DNA of 64,000 nt from Lineus longissimus (lineage: Eukaryota > Nemertea > Pilidiophora > Heteronemertea > Lineidae): positions 2,110,001 to 2,174,000 of the forward strand of contig NC_088324.1 of NCBI RefSeq assembly GCF_910592395.1. The letters run 5' to 3'. Positions within the stretch are counted from its first letter, which is position 1; every line of letters starts with the position of its first letter. Shown here one piece after another: positions 20,058 to 31,879 of this stretch. The notes beneath the pieces are model-generated. The model had not been told where the DNA came from and made no database searches. It saw nothing but the letters and a program-made list of their open reading frames with translations. A program made the translations under genes and the position numbers.

Positions 20058-20829
20058 ATGTTGGGAAGATGGCGGCGCCCATGGAGCAAAACGGGGATCG
20101 CATTTTCGGTATCAGGCTGTTTCGCAACTAATCGCTTTCGCCAGAAGAATCGCCTGCAAGATCCCACAGACTTAGAATTTGAGCTCCAAGAGGACCACGT
20201 CGCTGAAAATTTTTTAAAAGCTGACATTAATGTCCGAGATCGCCGGCATTTCGTCTTCGCAACAGATGAACAAATCCACCTCCTGAGTAAAGCAAAGACC
20301 TGGTACGCTGATGCCACGTTTAAACTTTGCCGGTCGCCCTTCAAACAGCTTTTCTCTATTAACGCCTTTGTCAAGAGTGGGGAAGACACTAAACAGTTGC
20401 CCCTCGCGTTTGCATTGATGTCCGGCCGAAAGAAGCGCGATTATAAAGCAATCTTGCAAAGGTTGAAGGAGATTGTCGGAGAGGTTCGCGTCGATAACAT
20501 CGTTATTGACTTTGAAAGTGCCATGTGGGGGGCTTTCCGCCGAGTATTTCCAGGCATCAAAATCACAGGATGTCTGTTCCACTGGACCCAAGCAATTTGG
20601 CGGAAAGTCCTAGAACTCGGCTTGCAAACGGCCTACGCGAACGATAAAAGTGCACACGACTACATAAAGAAGTTAATGGCCCTACCATTCCTTCCCGCCG
20701 ACAGGATACGCGAGATTTTCGATGTAATGAAAACAAGGGCAACCTCGCAGCCTCTGTCGCAATTGGTGACGTACATCGAGAATACGTGGTTCGATAATCC
20801 GAACTGGAATGAAACTTCTTGGAGCGTGT
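20058..20829 (+). pseudogene. MULE (Mutator-like) transposase fragment
   Basis: The frame gives a clear MULE core: WYADATFKLCRSPFKQLFSI (first catalytic Asp), DNIVIDFESAMWGAFRRVFP (second Asp) and GCLFHWTQ (the CxxH of the helical insertion), then about 60 residues to TWFDNPNWNETSWSVYIG. The distal part with the catalytic Glu is cut at about 20830, where LINE RT sequence takes over. The frame is otherwise free of stops over about 260 codons, so the insertion or recombination is not very old. Confidence 0.8.
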
Positions 20830-20835
20830 ACATAG

Positions 20836-23455
20836 GTGTACACAGTCGTAGGGAAAAACTGGCGCCCAATATCTCTAGTAAATGTTGATTATAAGATACT
20901 TTCCGGGGTTATATCTAACAGAATTAAAATAAACCTAAACCAATTAATTTCAAAATATCAAAAAGGATTTGTGAAAGGTAGATTTATTGGAGAATGCACT
21001 TGCATCACATGGGATTTAATCTTTAAGATGAAAAAATATAATATGCCTGGGATTATAATGCTTATCGACTTTGAGAAGGCTTTTGATTCGCTTGATTGGA
21101 ATTTTGTCAATAGAACAATGAAATACTTTAATTTTGGGGAAAACGTAAGAAAATGGATAAGAATGTTTTATACAAATATCCAGAGTTACGTAATAAATAG
21201 TGGGCACTGCTTTGATAGGTTCACATTAGGAAGAGGAGTCAGTCAGGGTGATCCTCTCTCCCCTTATCTATTTCTTCTGGCTGCAGAGATCCTCGCCAAT
21301 TCCTCAATAACCAAGATATACAAGGCATAAAAACAGACAATTCAGAATATTTAGTCAGCCAACTTGCTGATGACACAACTTTATTTCTTGAAAACACAGA
21401 ACATAATTATAGATCATGTATGAACCTCCTTGACAGGTTTTCCGAAGTCTCAGGATTAACAATAAACTACACCAAAACAGTTGCTATCAAATTTATTGGG
21501 CTCACAGAAGAATTAAAATATAATCTGGGTAATGACAAAGTTATAAAATGGCAATTAGAGGGAAAGTTTACTTTATTGGGGATAAAATATGACTTAGATG
21601 AGGAAAATTTTACCGAAAAAAACTATATAAACAAAATAAAGGAAGTTTCAAAACTCTTAAATATCTGGACAGGGAGGAATCTATCTATGTATGGGAAAAT
21701 CTGTATCATTAAATCTTTACCATTATCTAAATTAATACATCTGTTTACAGCACTGCCAGATCCACCCGAAGAATGCTTCAGAAAGCTCGAAAAGATCTGT
21801 TTTAAATTTATCTGGGATAATAAAAATGAAAAAATAAAAAGGGCAACACTGTGTAATGATTATGACAATGGCGGGTTGAAAATGGTAAATCTAAAATACT
21901 TTTGTAAGGCTCAGAAATTAACCTGGATAAAGAAATTACATAATGATCTAAACTTCTCTGATTGGAAAACACTCTTTTTTTCCGACAGTTTTAAACATGG
22001 TAGGAATTTAATTTGGCTCTCAAGAAACCCTCATGCGACTTTTAACCCTTTCGCTGCGGATGTACGCATTTTTGCGACCAAAAAAAATTTCCGATCTGTG
22101 CGGATGTACGCAGAGCTGCGACTTGGGAGAGACCATAATCAGATGATGTTTTCAATAGCAAATTAGTACAGGAACTTGTCGCTAGGTGTCCTGCCATGTT
22201 GTTTACCGCTAGAACTTCCGATTTCTAGGTGAAAACTTCTGTGTTTTTATTCAAAGTTTAGGCGATATTTTGAGTCCAAAGTTTTGTAAACAAATTTAAA
22301 TGTCTCAGTCACGTGTTCGACGAACTGCAGAATCAATAATTGATGAAATAGTGAATTCGAGGCGTTAGAAGACGAGTCTGATTAGTGATTATGATTCTGA
22401 ACACAATGCCGATGTACACAGCGTGCATGGGGATTGAAAGTGTGCATGATTCAGGGTCCGAGGGGATGATAGTGATAGCCTGGGTCAAGATGAAAAATTG
22501 TGTTTTTCTCCTCGTTGATTAATACTAATTAGCGTTATTTAGTTAATTAACATAATTTCAGGTGATTGACAAATGCATAATTTGAAAGTCCATGCTGTCC
22601 CCAACAACCTTTTCCAATAGTCCAAAGCTCTATCTCTTCTCCTTCAGGCTGTATATTGGCCTCAAAGTTACCTATGTTAAAATTGGCTTTTACAGTATTT
22701 TGGGGGCAGCAAGGAATCAATATTGAAATAATATTGAGCGGCGCAGCGAAAGGGTTAAACAAACTTTAAACCCCTTCTGGCAAGACGTTTATGAAGCTTG
22801 GATAATAATGGCCGATTCAAAAGACGAAAATCCTCTCAAAAATGTGATCTTTCATGATAATAATATCAAAATAAACAACCAAACAATTTTCTATAATGAC
22901 TGGCTCTTACATGGGGTTAAACATTTAAATGATTTAGTTGATGAAGCAGGGAATTTCTATTCATGGGAACAATTTTCGAATAAATATGGAATTAAAAATG
23001 AACCTTTTAAACTTCTATCTGTGCTACACGCAATTCCAAAGAATTGGAAGAAAAGAATAAAACTTGGGAAATCAAATCTGCTAGAAGTTGTAGATGTTAA
23101 TATAACAAAGATCAAAAATCTTAAAAAACCGGGAAAATTCTTCTATTGGGATAAAATTAATGACACATGTAAAAGACCAGAAAAATCAGAAAACAAATGG
23201 AAAACCATAACTGAATGTAACCTTAATGAAGACAATTGGCGGGACATATATTGCCTCCCCTACACGGCCACAATTGATACTAAATTTAGAATATTTCAAT
23301 ATAAAATTTTACATGGAATATTACCCGTTAACTCTTGGTTGTACAGATGTGGCCAAACAACCACCAATACATGTAGTTTTTGTTTAATCCATAAAGAAAC
23401 TATACACCATCTATTGTGGGAATGTAATATAACCAAAACTCATCACATTGTTGTC
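20836..23455 (+). pseudogene. L1/Tx1-like LINE ORF2: reverse transcriptase and C-terminal region
   Basis: RT blocks are visible: KNWRPISLVNVDYK, LIDFEKAFDSLDW, RGVSQGDPLSPYLFLL and then QLADDTTLFL near 21365 (the catalytic A-D-D). The C-terminal L1-clade segment follows (LNIWTGRNLSMYGKI, FIWDN, GGLKMVNLK), and a Cys/His knuckle (CSFCLIHKETIHHLLWEC) closes it near 23430. There is a frameshift near 21330-21420. The body is split by a piggyBac-type MITE at 22046-22754 but is in frame again when the insertion is skipped. RT segments before KNWRP are missing. LINE RT copies element RNA at a nicked target. Confidence 0.85.
22046..22754. mobile_element. piggyBac-type MITE inside the LINE RT frame, TTAA duplication
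   Basis: The termini are CCCTTTCGCTGCG (22046-22058) and its exact inverse (22742-22754), each flanked by TTAA (22042-22045 and 22755-22758). This is the piggyBac hallmark of CCC-starting TIRs at TTAA. Subterminal GCGGATGTACGCA occurs twice near the left end (about 22056 and 22100). No transposase is encoded. Skipping the element and one TTAA restores an uninterrupted LINE reading frame, which fixes the borders to the base. Confidence 0.9.
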
Positions 23456-23459
23456 ATAT

Positions 23460-24583
23460 CAATAAACGTTATAAATGTATTTCATTTTATTATTCTATAG
23501 TAAATTAAACGCCTATTCTCACCACTTTCTGTCAAAAAACTTCATCCAAAATGCGCGAGCTTCGTTAACAAACTCTTCGACGGCGCCATTGTTTACATCT
23601 CCATTTGGGCATCCCCCACCGCTAAAGCTATATTTACAGTTGATCTTGATTGGCTACGGCAATGGAAACACCCTCAAAAGATCGGGGGATTCCCATAGAT
23701 ATACGTCATAGGTGCGGAAAATTAACATATCTGACAGCCAAAGAAGAAACTGTTTTTCCCGGGGAAGTTGGTGGATTTCTCCCAAATGCAAGCTCCGTCT
23801 GAAAATCCGCGTATACGGTAAGACAGAGAAAAATACGCTGATTCCGAATAGATATATGACTTTAAATGAATAAATCGAAATCAGATGTAGAATCTGATTT
23901 TCCTGGAGCATGTCCCTCCGATTCCGAGAATGTTTTCAAAATGGCGGCGTTTTTAAAAGCCGGTTTGACGGTTCGACGAATTCCTTGCCAAAGCTTGAAA
24001 ATTACGCCAGTCCCGACGGAGCTGCCGACGGTTAATGTTGCTAAAGATGTCATACATATCAATATCATATGCATGAACATGTTAAATATGAAATAAATGG
24101 CACCGAGACCGTAATACCGCACAGAATCTGCGAGTGTTCTGATCAGCCGGGGGTGCGTGCATGTAACGGTAAAGCCACTCTCAATTAGTGCACAACGTTC
24201 TACGCTGTAAGGTTTTCTTTCTGCGCATGCGCACTAGCAATTAGAGCCGTTCTCTTCACCAGTTGTGCTCCCGCTGAAGGTGAATCAGCTGATTGGTGCT
24301 AAACATTTGTTTACTTGAAAAAATAATAGTTTTGAATGGATCTTTTTTGAAGGTGCATGGAGTCTTTGTTCTGCAATGTTAGTGCAGGCAATGACACCAC
24401 TTCCTAGTTGGCAGTGAAATATGGATGAAGCCAGTTGGTTGCATTGGTACCTAATTTAATTACCTTATCAATTAAATTAAAATGTTCTGAAGTTAAAATT
24501 GATAGGCCTATCGTTGTGTGAACAATTTCTAAGCAAAAAGTATGTATGATGTGTCCCCTAATTCTGTTCCATTTTTCTTACAG
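23460..24583. other. Upstream region of the four-exon transposase gene; no gene seen
   Basis: Contains several CG-containing patches and an AAAATGGCGGC at 23938 with a short open frame (23866-24096) that I could not connect to any family. The last 400 bp probably include the promoter and first non-coding exon of the downstream gene. Confidence 0.4.
24222..24233. promoter_or_regulatory. Candidate NRF1 site (TGCGCATGCGCA)
   Basis: A perfect 12-bp palindrome matching the NRF1 consensus, a common core-promoter motif in animals, lies about 400 bp upstream of the ATG at 24637. It suggests the transposase gene has a housekeeping-type promoter. This is inferred from motif identity only. Confidence 0.4.
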
Positions 24584-24636
24584 GGTACAACAAAATTCAC
24601 TGGTTGTCACTGTTGGCAGTATCCATCACATTCACA

Positions 24637-27600
24637 ATGGTCAGACGAGCATTAGTGAGGTAAGTACTTGAAAAAAATTATGTTATTTCTTGGCCAACTT
24701 TTTTAGAATGGAGGGTTGGTCTTCAGATTTCAGTATACTTGGTGACGCCAGCATGACATGCCACTTCTGCCAATCAGGCCTACTTGACTATGGCCCTCGT
24801 ATGCTGAAGCAATCCTAGCTGTCAGTGTGGCTGGTGCGCTTCTATTCTTATTAATATTGAAAGCATTAAATGGAATTGTCTTTGAAAAGTTTGAATTTAA
24901 ACTTTTACTGCTTGCTTCAACAGGCCTGACCCAGATGAATTGGTGCAACAAACCGATGAAAACTTCAGGAACGCCAAGCTGTTTGAGTACAGTGGTTGTT
25001 GTGAGAGTGATCTTGGCTGCATTCTCAAAGAAGAAAAAGGTATGAGTCAGCACATACTAGTACATGTACAATGTGCTAATGGCGTGATGGCACATGGCAC
25101 TATCAACTGTAGATTTAATGTAAAGCAGTGGAGTTCAATCAATCATTTAATAAATTGCATGTTCCCATGACAATTGACATAAAAAAATTAAGTAAAAAAA
25201 AACCAATGTTTTACTCTCTGGATTTACATGTATATACAAGCAGATACAAAACTATTTACTTTGATCATGTGTCCTTCTCTTCTACGACGACTCATCAAAC
25301 AGACAGAGAGGCTATGATACAAATTGCATTACAGTAAAAGGAAACCTCAATCTGTTAGTGATCACTTAGTTGATTTATTTCAGATTTTCATGGAGTGCCA
25401 AATGTGGCATTATTCATTCTCCTGATGAAGAAGATAGAGGTGTCTGACAACTTGTCACTGCAGTTGGACATTCCCAGGGTTATCAGGCGTCTCGGGTTGC
25501 ATCAGCCCAATCTTCTTTCCAATTTCCTGAAATGGATCCGAAATGCTGTCGACAAAGCCTTCCGAAAAGGTCAAATGAATTTGCTTGTGGATGTTCCTGC
25601 CCCCTTGATGCCGTCTAAACTTTCTTTGGGACCATTCTGTGAAGTTCTCAGTCTGGTGAATCATTTACAGGCAGGAGTAGTCTCATAACTTATGGTGCCA
25701 TCCGGGAACTGATTCAGCTGAAAAAGAGGAGAAAGGCAACAGATAAGGACTGTGTAGATTGGGTAAAGAGACTGTTCAATATGGATCAGCCACCAGGAGT
25801 AGGAGCTTTTCAAAGACAGTGGGGGAGAATTTCTGCCAAAGCCACAGAACTCAGGGTCAATTCAGAGTCTAGGAATTTGTATTTGCAAAAGTTATATCAT
25901 CCTCCTGTCAGTGAAGAGCATTCTACTGATACCATGCCTTCATGTACCACTGGTACAAGTAGTACTGATCACACTCTCAATCCACCTGTTGAATGTAGGC
26001 CTACTGCTCAGCCAATATTGATAGATCAGGAATTGATAGATCAGGAATCTATGTTTTCAAACCGCTTTCCAACCTTGGTTCAGTTAGCAAGTTCAGTTGT
26101 CAACCGATTCTCAGCAGTACAAATTGAGGACTTGCAAGCTATTGAAGCCAAAATACAAAAGGGTAAATCAATATTAGCGGTGTTGCAGGACCAGATTGAG
26201 ACTACATCCGGTAAGTTAGACAAAATCAGAAAAAAGGCAGGCCACTACAGCACCAAGAATGTATATAAGCGTGACAGACGAGCAGCAGAGACAAGAGCGT
26301 CTCTGGAAAAGTGTTCGACAGAAATCAACGCTCTTAAGACTAAGATTGAGGTTTTGGAAAAGGCAAAAATGAATGCACTGAAATTGAAATCAAGATGGAA
26401 AAGAAAGGCTTTTAACAACAGTTCAGAGAAGTGTGAGAAATGTGATGTCATGAACTCAAAAAGAACAGAACTGAATGAGTCTGTGCAGGACTTAGAATAT
26501 AAGCTAGACTGTCAATCAGAAATTATTTCTGAATTCCAAAACCCAAGCCGGGACTGTGCTAGTAGTAGTAATGTGTCGACTTTGCAAACCAAAGAAGTTC
26601 GTGATGGTCATCTTGGATATAGTGATAGCATACGTCTGGTATATATGCAACTTTTGTCGTTGGGGGTGTCAGTAGACAAGTGTAGTAGTGTCGTTGAAGC
26701 AGTTATTCGGGGGCTGACTGATATAGAGGTTGATAAGCTACCTGCCAAATCTACCACAGCAAACTTTCAGTCGGAATGTGAATCGCTAGGTCAGATGCAT
26801 GTGGCAAATGTTCTGCTTGAGAATAAAGATATGACACTTCATCTAGATGGATCAAAGAAGAGATTTAAGGAGTATGGGTCGTTTCAAATTTCAACAGCAA
26901 CCTCTGCAGAAAAAAAGGATGGTGATGCAAGAAATAATGGACCAGAAAGTCTTTCAATAGGCATTCAAGAAATGGTCAAAGGGGATGCTGACGCCTTTTT
27001 AGAGACATTAGATATTATCCTTGAGGATCTAGCAGAAACATTTGATGATGAAAAAGATAAAATTGAGGAAACAAAATGTAAAATGCTAGCCAACATTAAA
27101 AACTTGATGACGGACCGTCACATTGTCAATAAATCCTTCAAAGCGAAATTAGAAAATGTTCGCCAGGAGTTGTTTCTGAAACACTTCGATGGATTCAAGG
27201 ATCTAACAGACGAAAGACAAGGCCAATTAATTGAGCTCCATGGACTCTTTTGCGGTCTCCATGTTCTGGCAAATATGGGAACTGCTGCTGCCAAAGCACT
27301 CAAGGTATTTGAGGACATAGCATTGCCACCTGGAACCAAGATATCAGATTCTGCATTCAAGAAAGGAAATGCATGGGCATTTGACCTCATTTTCGAGTTG
27401 TCCCAGTCGATGACTGTGAGTGGCAGCATGAGGACGGGGAGGTATGCCGACTGGGAGGCATTTATGAAGGAATTGGGCAAAACCAGTCAGCTGGTGTCTT
27501 TTCTGAGACATAGATTTAATGTGCTTTTTGTAAATGGGGCTGCAGCATATTTTCACAGAGATGACATAAAGGAATTCCTCACTCGGATGAATGCAAACAA

Positions 27601-28522
27601 AATGTTAGTCTGCATCACTGACAGCATACAGTCGCCTGTATGCATTGCAGCTTTACGTGCCCTGGGCATTTTTGCTGTGTTAGTGACGCAACCGCTTTGG
27701 AAAGTTGTTGAACGTAAGAATATACATGTTCTTGACCTGAATGTGCACTGGTTGCACCTCGAGACTTCGCTCAGTGAGTTTTCAAAGGATGCTACAGACC
27801 TACTTCAAGGAAAGTCCGCCTTTCCTGATTTTGCAGTGGCTGAAGATGCTGTTTATGTAGAACTATTTGAACCCACAACAGACGAGATTCAGATGTTGAC
27901 TAAGGATTGCCTACAACTAATTTGCTTCCATACTCTTAATCTGGTGGTAAGGCAGCTGGAAGATCAGCTTCCGGGAGGGAAACATAACATGCCAACTGAT
28001 GACATCTTAAGAGCCACTAAATCGTGCCCTACTACAAATCGTCGTGGAGAAAAGGACTTCAGTGATTTAGATCGCGAGGTGAACCGTGCACCTCAACGAT
28101 CCACTAGCCACATTTCTGGTGCTGTTTGTTACCGGAAAAATAAAACCTGGTCCTTCTTTAAACAGTTACCTCAGGAACGAAGACAACAAATGATCAAGAG
28201 AGCAATGAAACTTGCCCCTGGCAAACGAATCAAGAATCACATCAGGAGGGAAAAAGTGAACGAAATTAGAAAGAAGGAAATGCTGGAGAGGAAGGCAAAA
28301 CTTGAGACGAAGAAGAAGAGAGCTGAAGAAAGAGTCACTTCCATCACAACACGTATTCAGAAACTCGGGGGTGTATGGGGTAGTCGGAAAGTGGTTGAGG
28401 AACATTTGGAAGCCCTGCAGGGTGGAAAAGAACAGGTTCAGGCAATGAAAGACCAAAATACTCTATCAGACTGTGGTACAGAAGAACAAATTTTTGGACA
28501 AAAGCACTGCCCTTTATTTTGA
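24637..28522 (+). CDS. Four-exon gene for a DDE/RNase H-like transposase (unassigned superfamily)
   Basis: Exons are 24637-24659, 24924-25039, 25384-25569 and 25671-28522. All introns are GT-AG with matching phase, giving 1058 aa without stops. An upstream acceptor at 24583 implies a non-coding first exon. Residues about 215-390 are coiled-coil-rich and include a CEKCD pair. The catalytic core is inferred from spacing: LHLDGSKKRFKEYGSFQ (Asp501), MTDRHIVNK (Asp590), CGLHVLAN (Cys636/His639, the CxxH of the helical insertion in hAT/MULE/KDZ-type transposases) and TTNRRGEKDF (Glu902 as candidate third acid). The C-terminus is strongly Lys/Arg/Glu helical. It may be an active transposase or a domesticated one. 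Two further fragments of the family lie at 31880-33585 and 57291-57640. No terminal inverted repeats were found. Confidence 0.75.
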
Positions 28523-28960
28523 TACCAAACACGGTACACTTTGGTGCAATTACTGCAATGCCGTCATGTTTTTGTTAATTTCCAAGATGGCCACCATTGT
28601 CAAAGATGGCCGCCACATCATCTAGAGTCGTGTGTGCAGACCATATTCATGATCTCCAGGCTCTGCCCTTTAATTTGATACCATACAAGGTATACTTTGG
28701 TGCAGCAACTGCAATGTCGTCACGTTTTTGTGATTTTTCCAAGATGGCCGCCATTCTCAAATATGGCCGCCACTGCATCCGGAGTTGTTTTTGTTGAATG
28801 TTAGGACCATAATTAATTGTCTCCAGGTGCAGCCCTTTAATTTGAAGCCACAATAAGGCACACTTTGGTGTTACTAGTGGGCGGTCATCTTAAATTAATG
28901 GCGGCCATCTTGGATTAATGGTGGCTATCTTAATATTGATGGCGGCCATTTTGAAGGATC
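28500..28960. repeat. Tandem ~160-bp repeat overlapping the 3' end of the transposase gene
   Basis: A unit starting GCCCTTTA(A)TTTGATACCA...GGTACACTTTGGTGCA and containing AAGATGGCCGCCA is repeated about 2.3 times, near 28507, 28670 and 28830. It is followed by several short ATGGCGGCCATCTT-type pieces. The first unit begins inside the last codons of the transposase gene, so the present C-terminus and stop may derive from the repeat. Confidence 0.7.
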
Positions 28961-29437
28961 TTCGAATGTAGTCGCAGTATTTCCAGGATCCGTTGTCAAG
29001 TTTTCAAATATCTGGGTCCTTCCTTGTGAATATGGCAGAATAAAGTGAAGAAAATATACATATGATTAGTATATGTTGATTTTATTATGCAAATGAGCTC
29101 ATTAATATTCAAAATATCGGGGTGCCGTCAATTTAGTTGTGTTCCCGATATTCTATTTAGTACCCAGGCCAAGATTTATGGTGATCTGTCCTAAGATAAA
29201 AAAGTTAACGCATTTTCAGTGAAAAAAAATCATTTTTTCACATAAAAAGTGATGCCATTCCTAAGACAAAAGGCTACTCATTATTCCATTGACCTCATGG
29301 TCTATTAGGCCTAAAGCCGTATCTGCAAATCTTCATAGAATGTGAACCGGTAGTCCGATTTTCAAAATGTTTGCAGCATTTTCTTTTTTGGAGCAGGCTC
29401 TTTCCAGTGAGTGCAGTTAAAAACTTAAATTAGAAAA
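28961..29437. other. Unassigned AT-rich stretch
   Basis: No gene, repeat or structural signal recognised beyond a TGAAAAAAAATCATTTTTTCA inverted repeat near 29218-29240. Confidence 0.4.
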
Positions 29438-29440
29438 ATG

Positions 29441-31385
29441 ATTTTTTTTTTCACTGAACTCCCTAACATTGTTGTCTATCGCCCACCCTCATCTGTGCCC
29501 TCTAGTGTATTCTTCTGTGAGTTTGCTGAATATCTAGAAGCAATAGTGACATGCCCCGAGTGTTTGGTGATCTCTGGTGACTTCAATTTCCATGTCAATG
29601 ATCCACATGACAACGAGGCAAGACGCTTTCTTGAAGTGTTGGACACTTTTGGTCTTAAGCAGCATGTGTCAGGGCCGACGCACGTTTCCGGGAACACACT
29701 TGACTTGATTCTGACAAGGGAAAGTGATGATCTGGTTATCGGCGATGTTGCCCACTCACACTATCTCTCGGATCATATGTTTGTGGATTGTCATCTATCT
29801 CTTTCACGCCCTGAGTTGACCAAGAACACTGTATCCTTTCGTATGCTACGGCAAATTGACATCCAGTCATTTCAGAAGGACATTGACACTTCTGTGCTGT
29901 CTAACCCTACGTCTGCTGATATTGATGAGTTGGTCACTTGTTGATCTCTCGCTACAGGATGCTCGAGTTCCTACTGAATGGAAGTGTGCCCTGGTATCGC
30001 CTTTGTTAAAGAAAGCAGGACTTGATCGGACCTTTTCCAACTTTAGGCCGGTTAGCAACTTAGCATTTGTGTCTAAGCTTGTTGAGAGGGTAGTAGTTGA
30101 CCAGCTAATGGTCCACAGTGATAACTCTGCCCCACTACCAGCAGTCCAGTCTGCATACCGCAAAAACCACTCGACAGAGACTGCTCTTCTGAAGGTTCAA
30201 AGTGACATTCTTATGAAAATGGACAATCAGGAAGTCTGCTTGCTAGTCTTGCTAGATCTAAGTGCCGCGTTTGATACGGTTGATGTAGACATATTGCTTC
30301 AAACCATGGAGACAGATTTTGGCGTCACTGGCCTTTGCCTTCAGTGGCTGAAGTCTTATCTCTCTAATAGAGAGCAGTGTGTCGTCATCAATGGTAGCAA
30401 ATCTAAGCATTTTTCACTCCATTGTGGTGTTCCACAGGGCAGTTGCCTTGGACCCATCCTCTTTTTGTTCTATATGTCAAGGCTTTATCACATCATTTCA
30501 CGTCACTTGCCAGATGCACATGGCTATTCAGACGACAATCAGCTCTATATGTCTTTCCCTCCTTTGGCATCTACTAACCAGCAGAGAGCTGTGTGCGAAA
30601 CGGAAGCATGTGTAGCTGATGTCCGTGCGTGGATGATCGAGAACGAGCTCCTCATCAATGATCTTAAGACAGAGTTCATTTTTATCGGTTCTAGACAAAT
30701 GCTCCAGAAGGTAGATATGGGTCCAATCAGAGTGGGGGAGGCCTCAATTTCACCTTTCGAATCGGTACGAAACCTTGGTGTTTACTTTGACAAAAACATG
30801 TCTATGGAAACCAATGTTAGTAGGGTCTGCTCCAAGGCTTTCCTGGGTCTTTATAAGATCCGCCAAATTCGACGGTTCCTCAGTCCTGAGTCAACCACCA
30901 CTCTTGTTCATGCCTTTGTCAATTCTCACATTGATCATTGTAATTCCCTTCTATATGGCATTTCTACACATCAACTCTCCAGACTGCAGCGTGCACTTAA
31001 TGCTGCAGCTCGCGTTGTGTGTCTGGTGCCGCGGTTTGATCGTATCACACCGGTTCTCATGCGACTCCATTGGCTTCCTGTTAAATACAGGATTGTTTTC
31101 AAAGTGCTTTTATTTACATATAAGGCAATACATGGAGTCGCACCTGCGTACCTGTGTGATATGGTCAGACTGAGGCACCATTCCACCTACCATCTCCGCT
31201 CTGTTATTGCTCCAACTTTGGTGGTCCCTCGCACTAAGTGCAAAACCTTTGGTGACCGTTCTTTTTACAAGTCATCACCGGTTCTATGGAACCAGCTACC
31301 TTCCAACATCAGGCTTGCTGGTTCCATAGACATTTTCAAAACTCTCCTGAAACAACACCTTTTCAGGGAGTGTTTTGCTTTGTAA
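29441..31385 (+). pseudogene. CR1 endonuclease-reverse transcriptase
   Basis: Frame 1 (to 29944) has the endonuclease motifs VVYRPPSS, ISGDFNFHV, GNTLDLILTR and LSDHMFVDC. A second frame from about 29945 to 31385 has RT motifs: NFRPVSNLAFVSKLVERVV, QSAYRKNHSTETALL, LLDLSAAFDTVD, GVPQGSCLGPILF and GYSDDNQLY. The last keeps the catalytic Asp pair but has Ser in place of Ala. The C-terminal VLWNQLPSNIRLA closes the protein. The region that normally joins the two domains is deleted at about 29940-29955, with a change of frame. The RT frame itself has no stop over about 480 codons. Confidence 0.85.
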
Positions 31386-31455
31386 AGCGCCTGAGAATTT
31401 AAGTTTTTCTTTTAATTCAGGCGCTATAGAAATTCTTATATTCATTCATTCATGG
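29441..31455 (+). mobile_element. CR1-like LINE, internally deleted, with ATTC 3' tail
   Basis: The element contains the second half of the endonuclease, most of the RT and a complete 3' end: GGCGCTATAGAAATTCTTAT followed by ATTCATTCATTCAT at 31440-31453. CR1-clade LINEs end in such short tandem tails. The 5' end is truncated and there is an internal deletion at about 29940. Confidence 0.85.
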
Positions 31456-31549
31456 GTGAGAGTGACAGTGGTAGTGATCATGGTGATGATATGGATGGTA
31501 TGGAGATTGGACTGGAAGTTGAAAATTGGGACAATGGCTAAATGGCGGT

Positions 31550-31572
31550 GGGGGGGGGGGGGGGGGGGGGGG
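31550..31572 (+). repeat. Poly-G run of 23
   Basis: An uninterrupted G tract follows TGGCGGT. Such tracts can form G-quadruplexes and are prone to length errors in assembly. Confidence 0.9.
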
Positions 31573-31879
31573 TAGGGTACCACACACTAGGGCTTTTATT
31601 AACAGCCTGATTAATGAAGACTCTTCTATTACACCAGTAATTTAACTTGGTTTATGTTGTAGTTGGATAAGATGGTGTTTTTTGTACTTTCCAGTATGTA
31701 CCCTAATTTCACCAGTACCCTAACTATGTATGTTTTTGAAGTCAAAAATAAATATTGTTCCAATGCTTCGATTTTTTTGGATTTTTAGTAAGTCATTTGG
31801 TACATAATAACAGTCACAATAAAGCAGGTTTCGTTACTCTTGCAATTAGTGTGAGGTCATACCATAGACTGACTGGACT

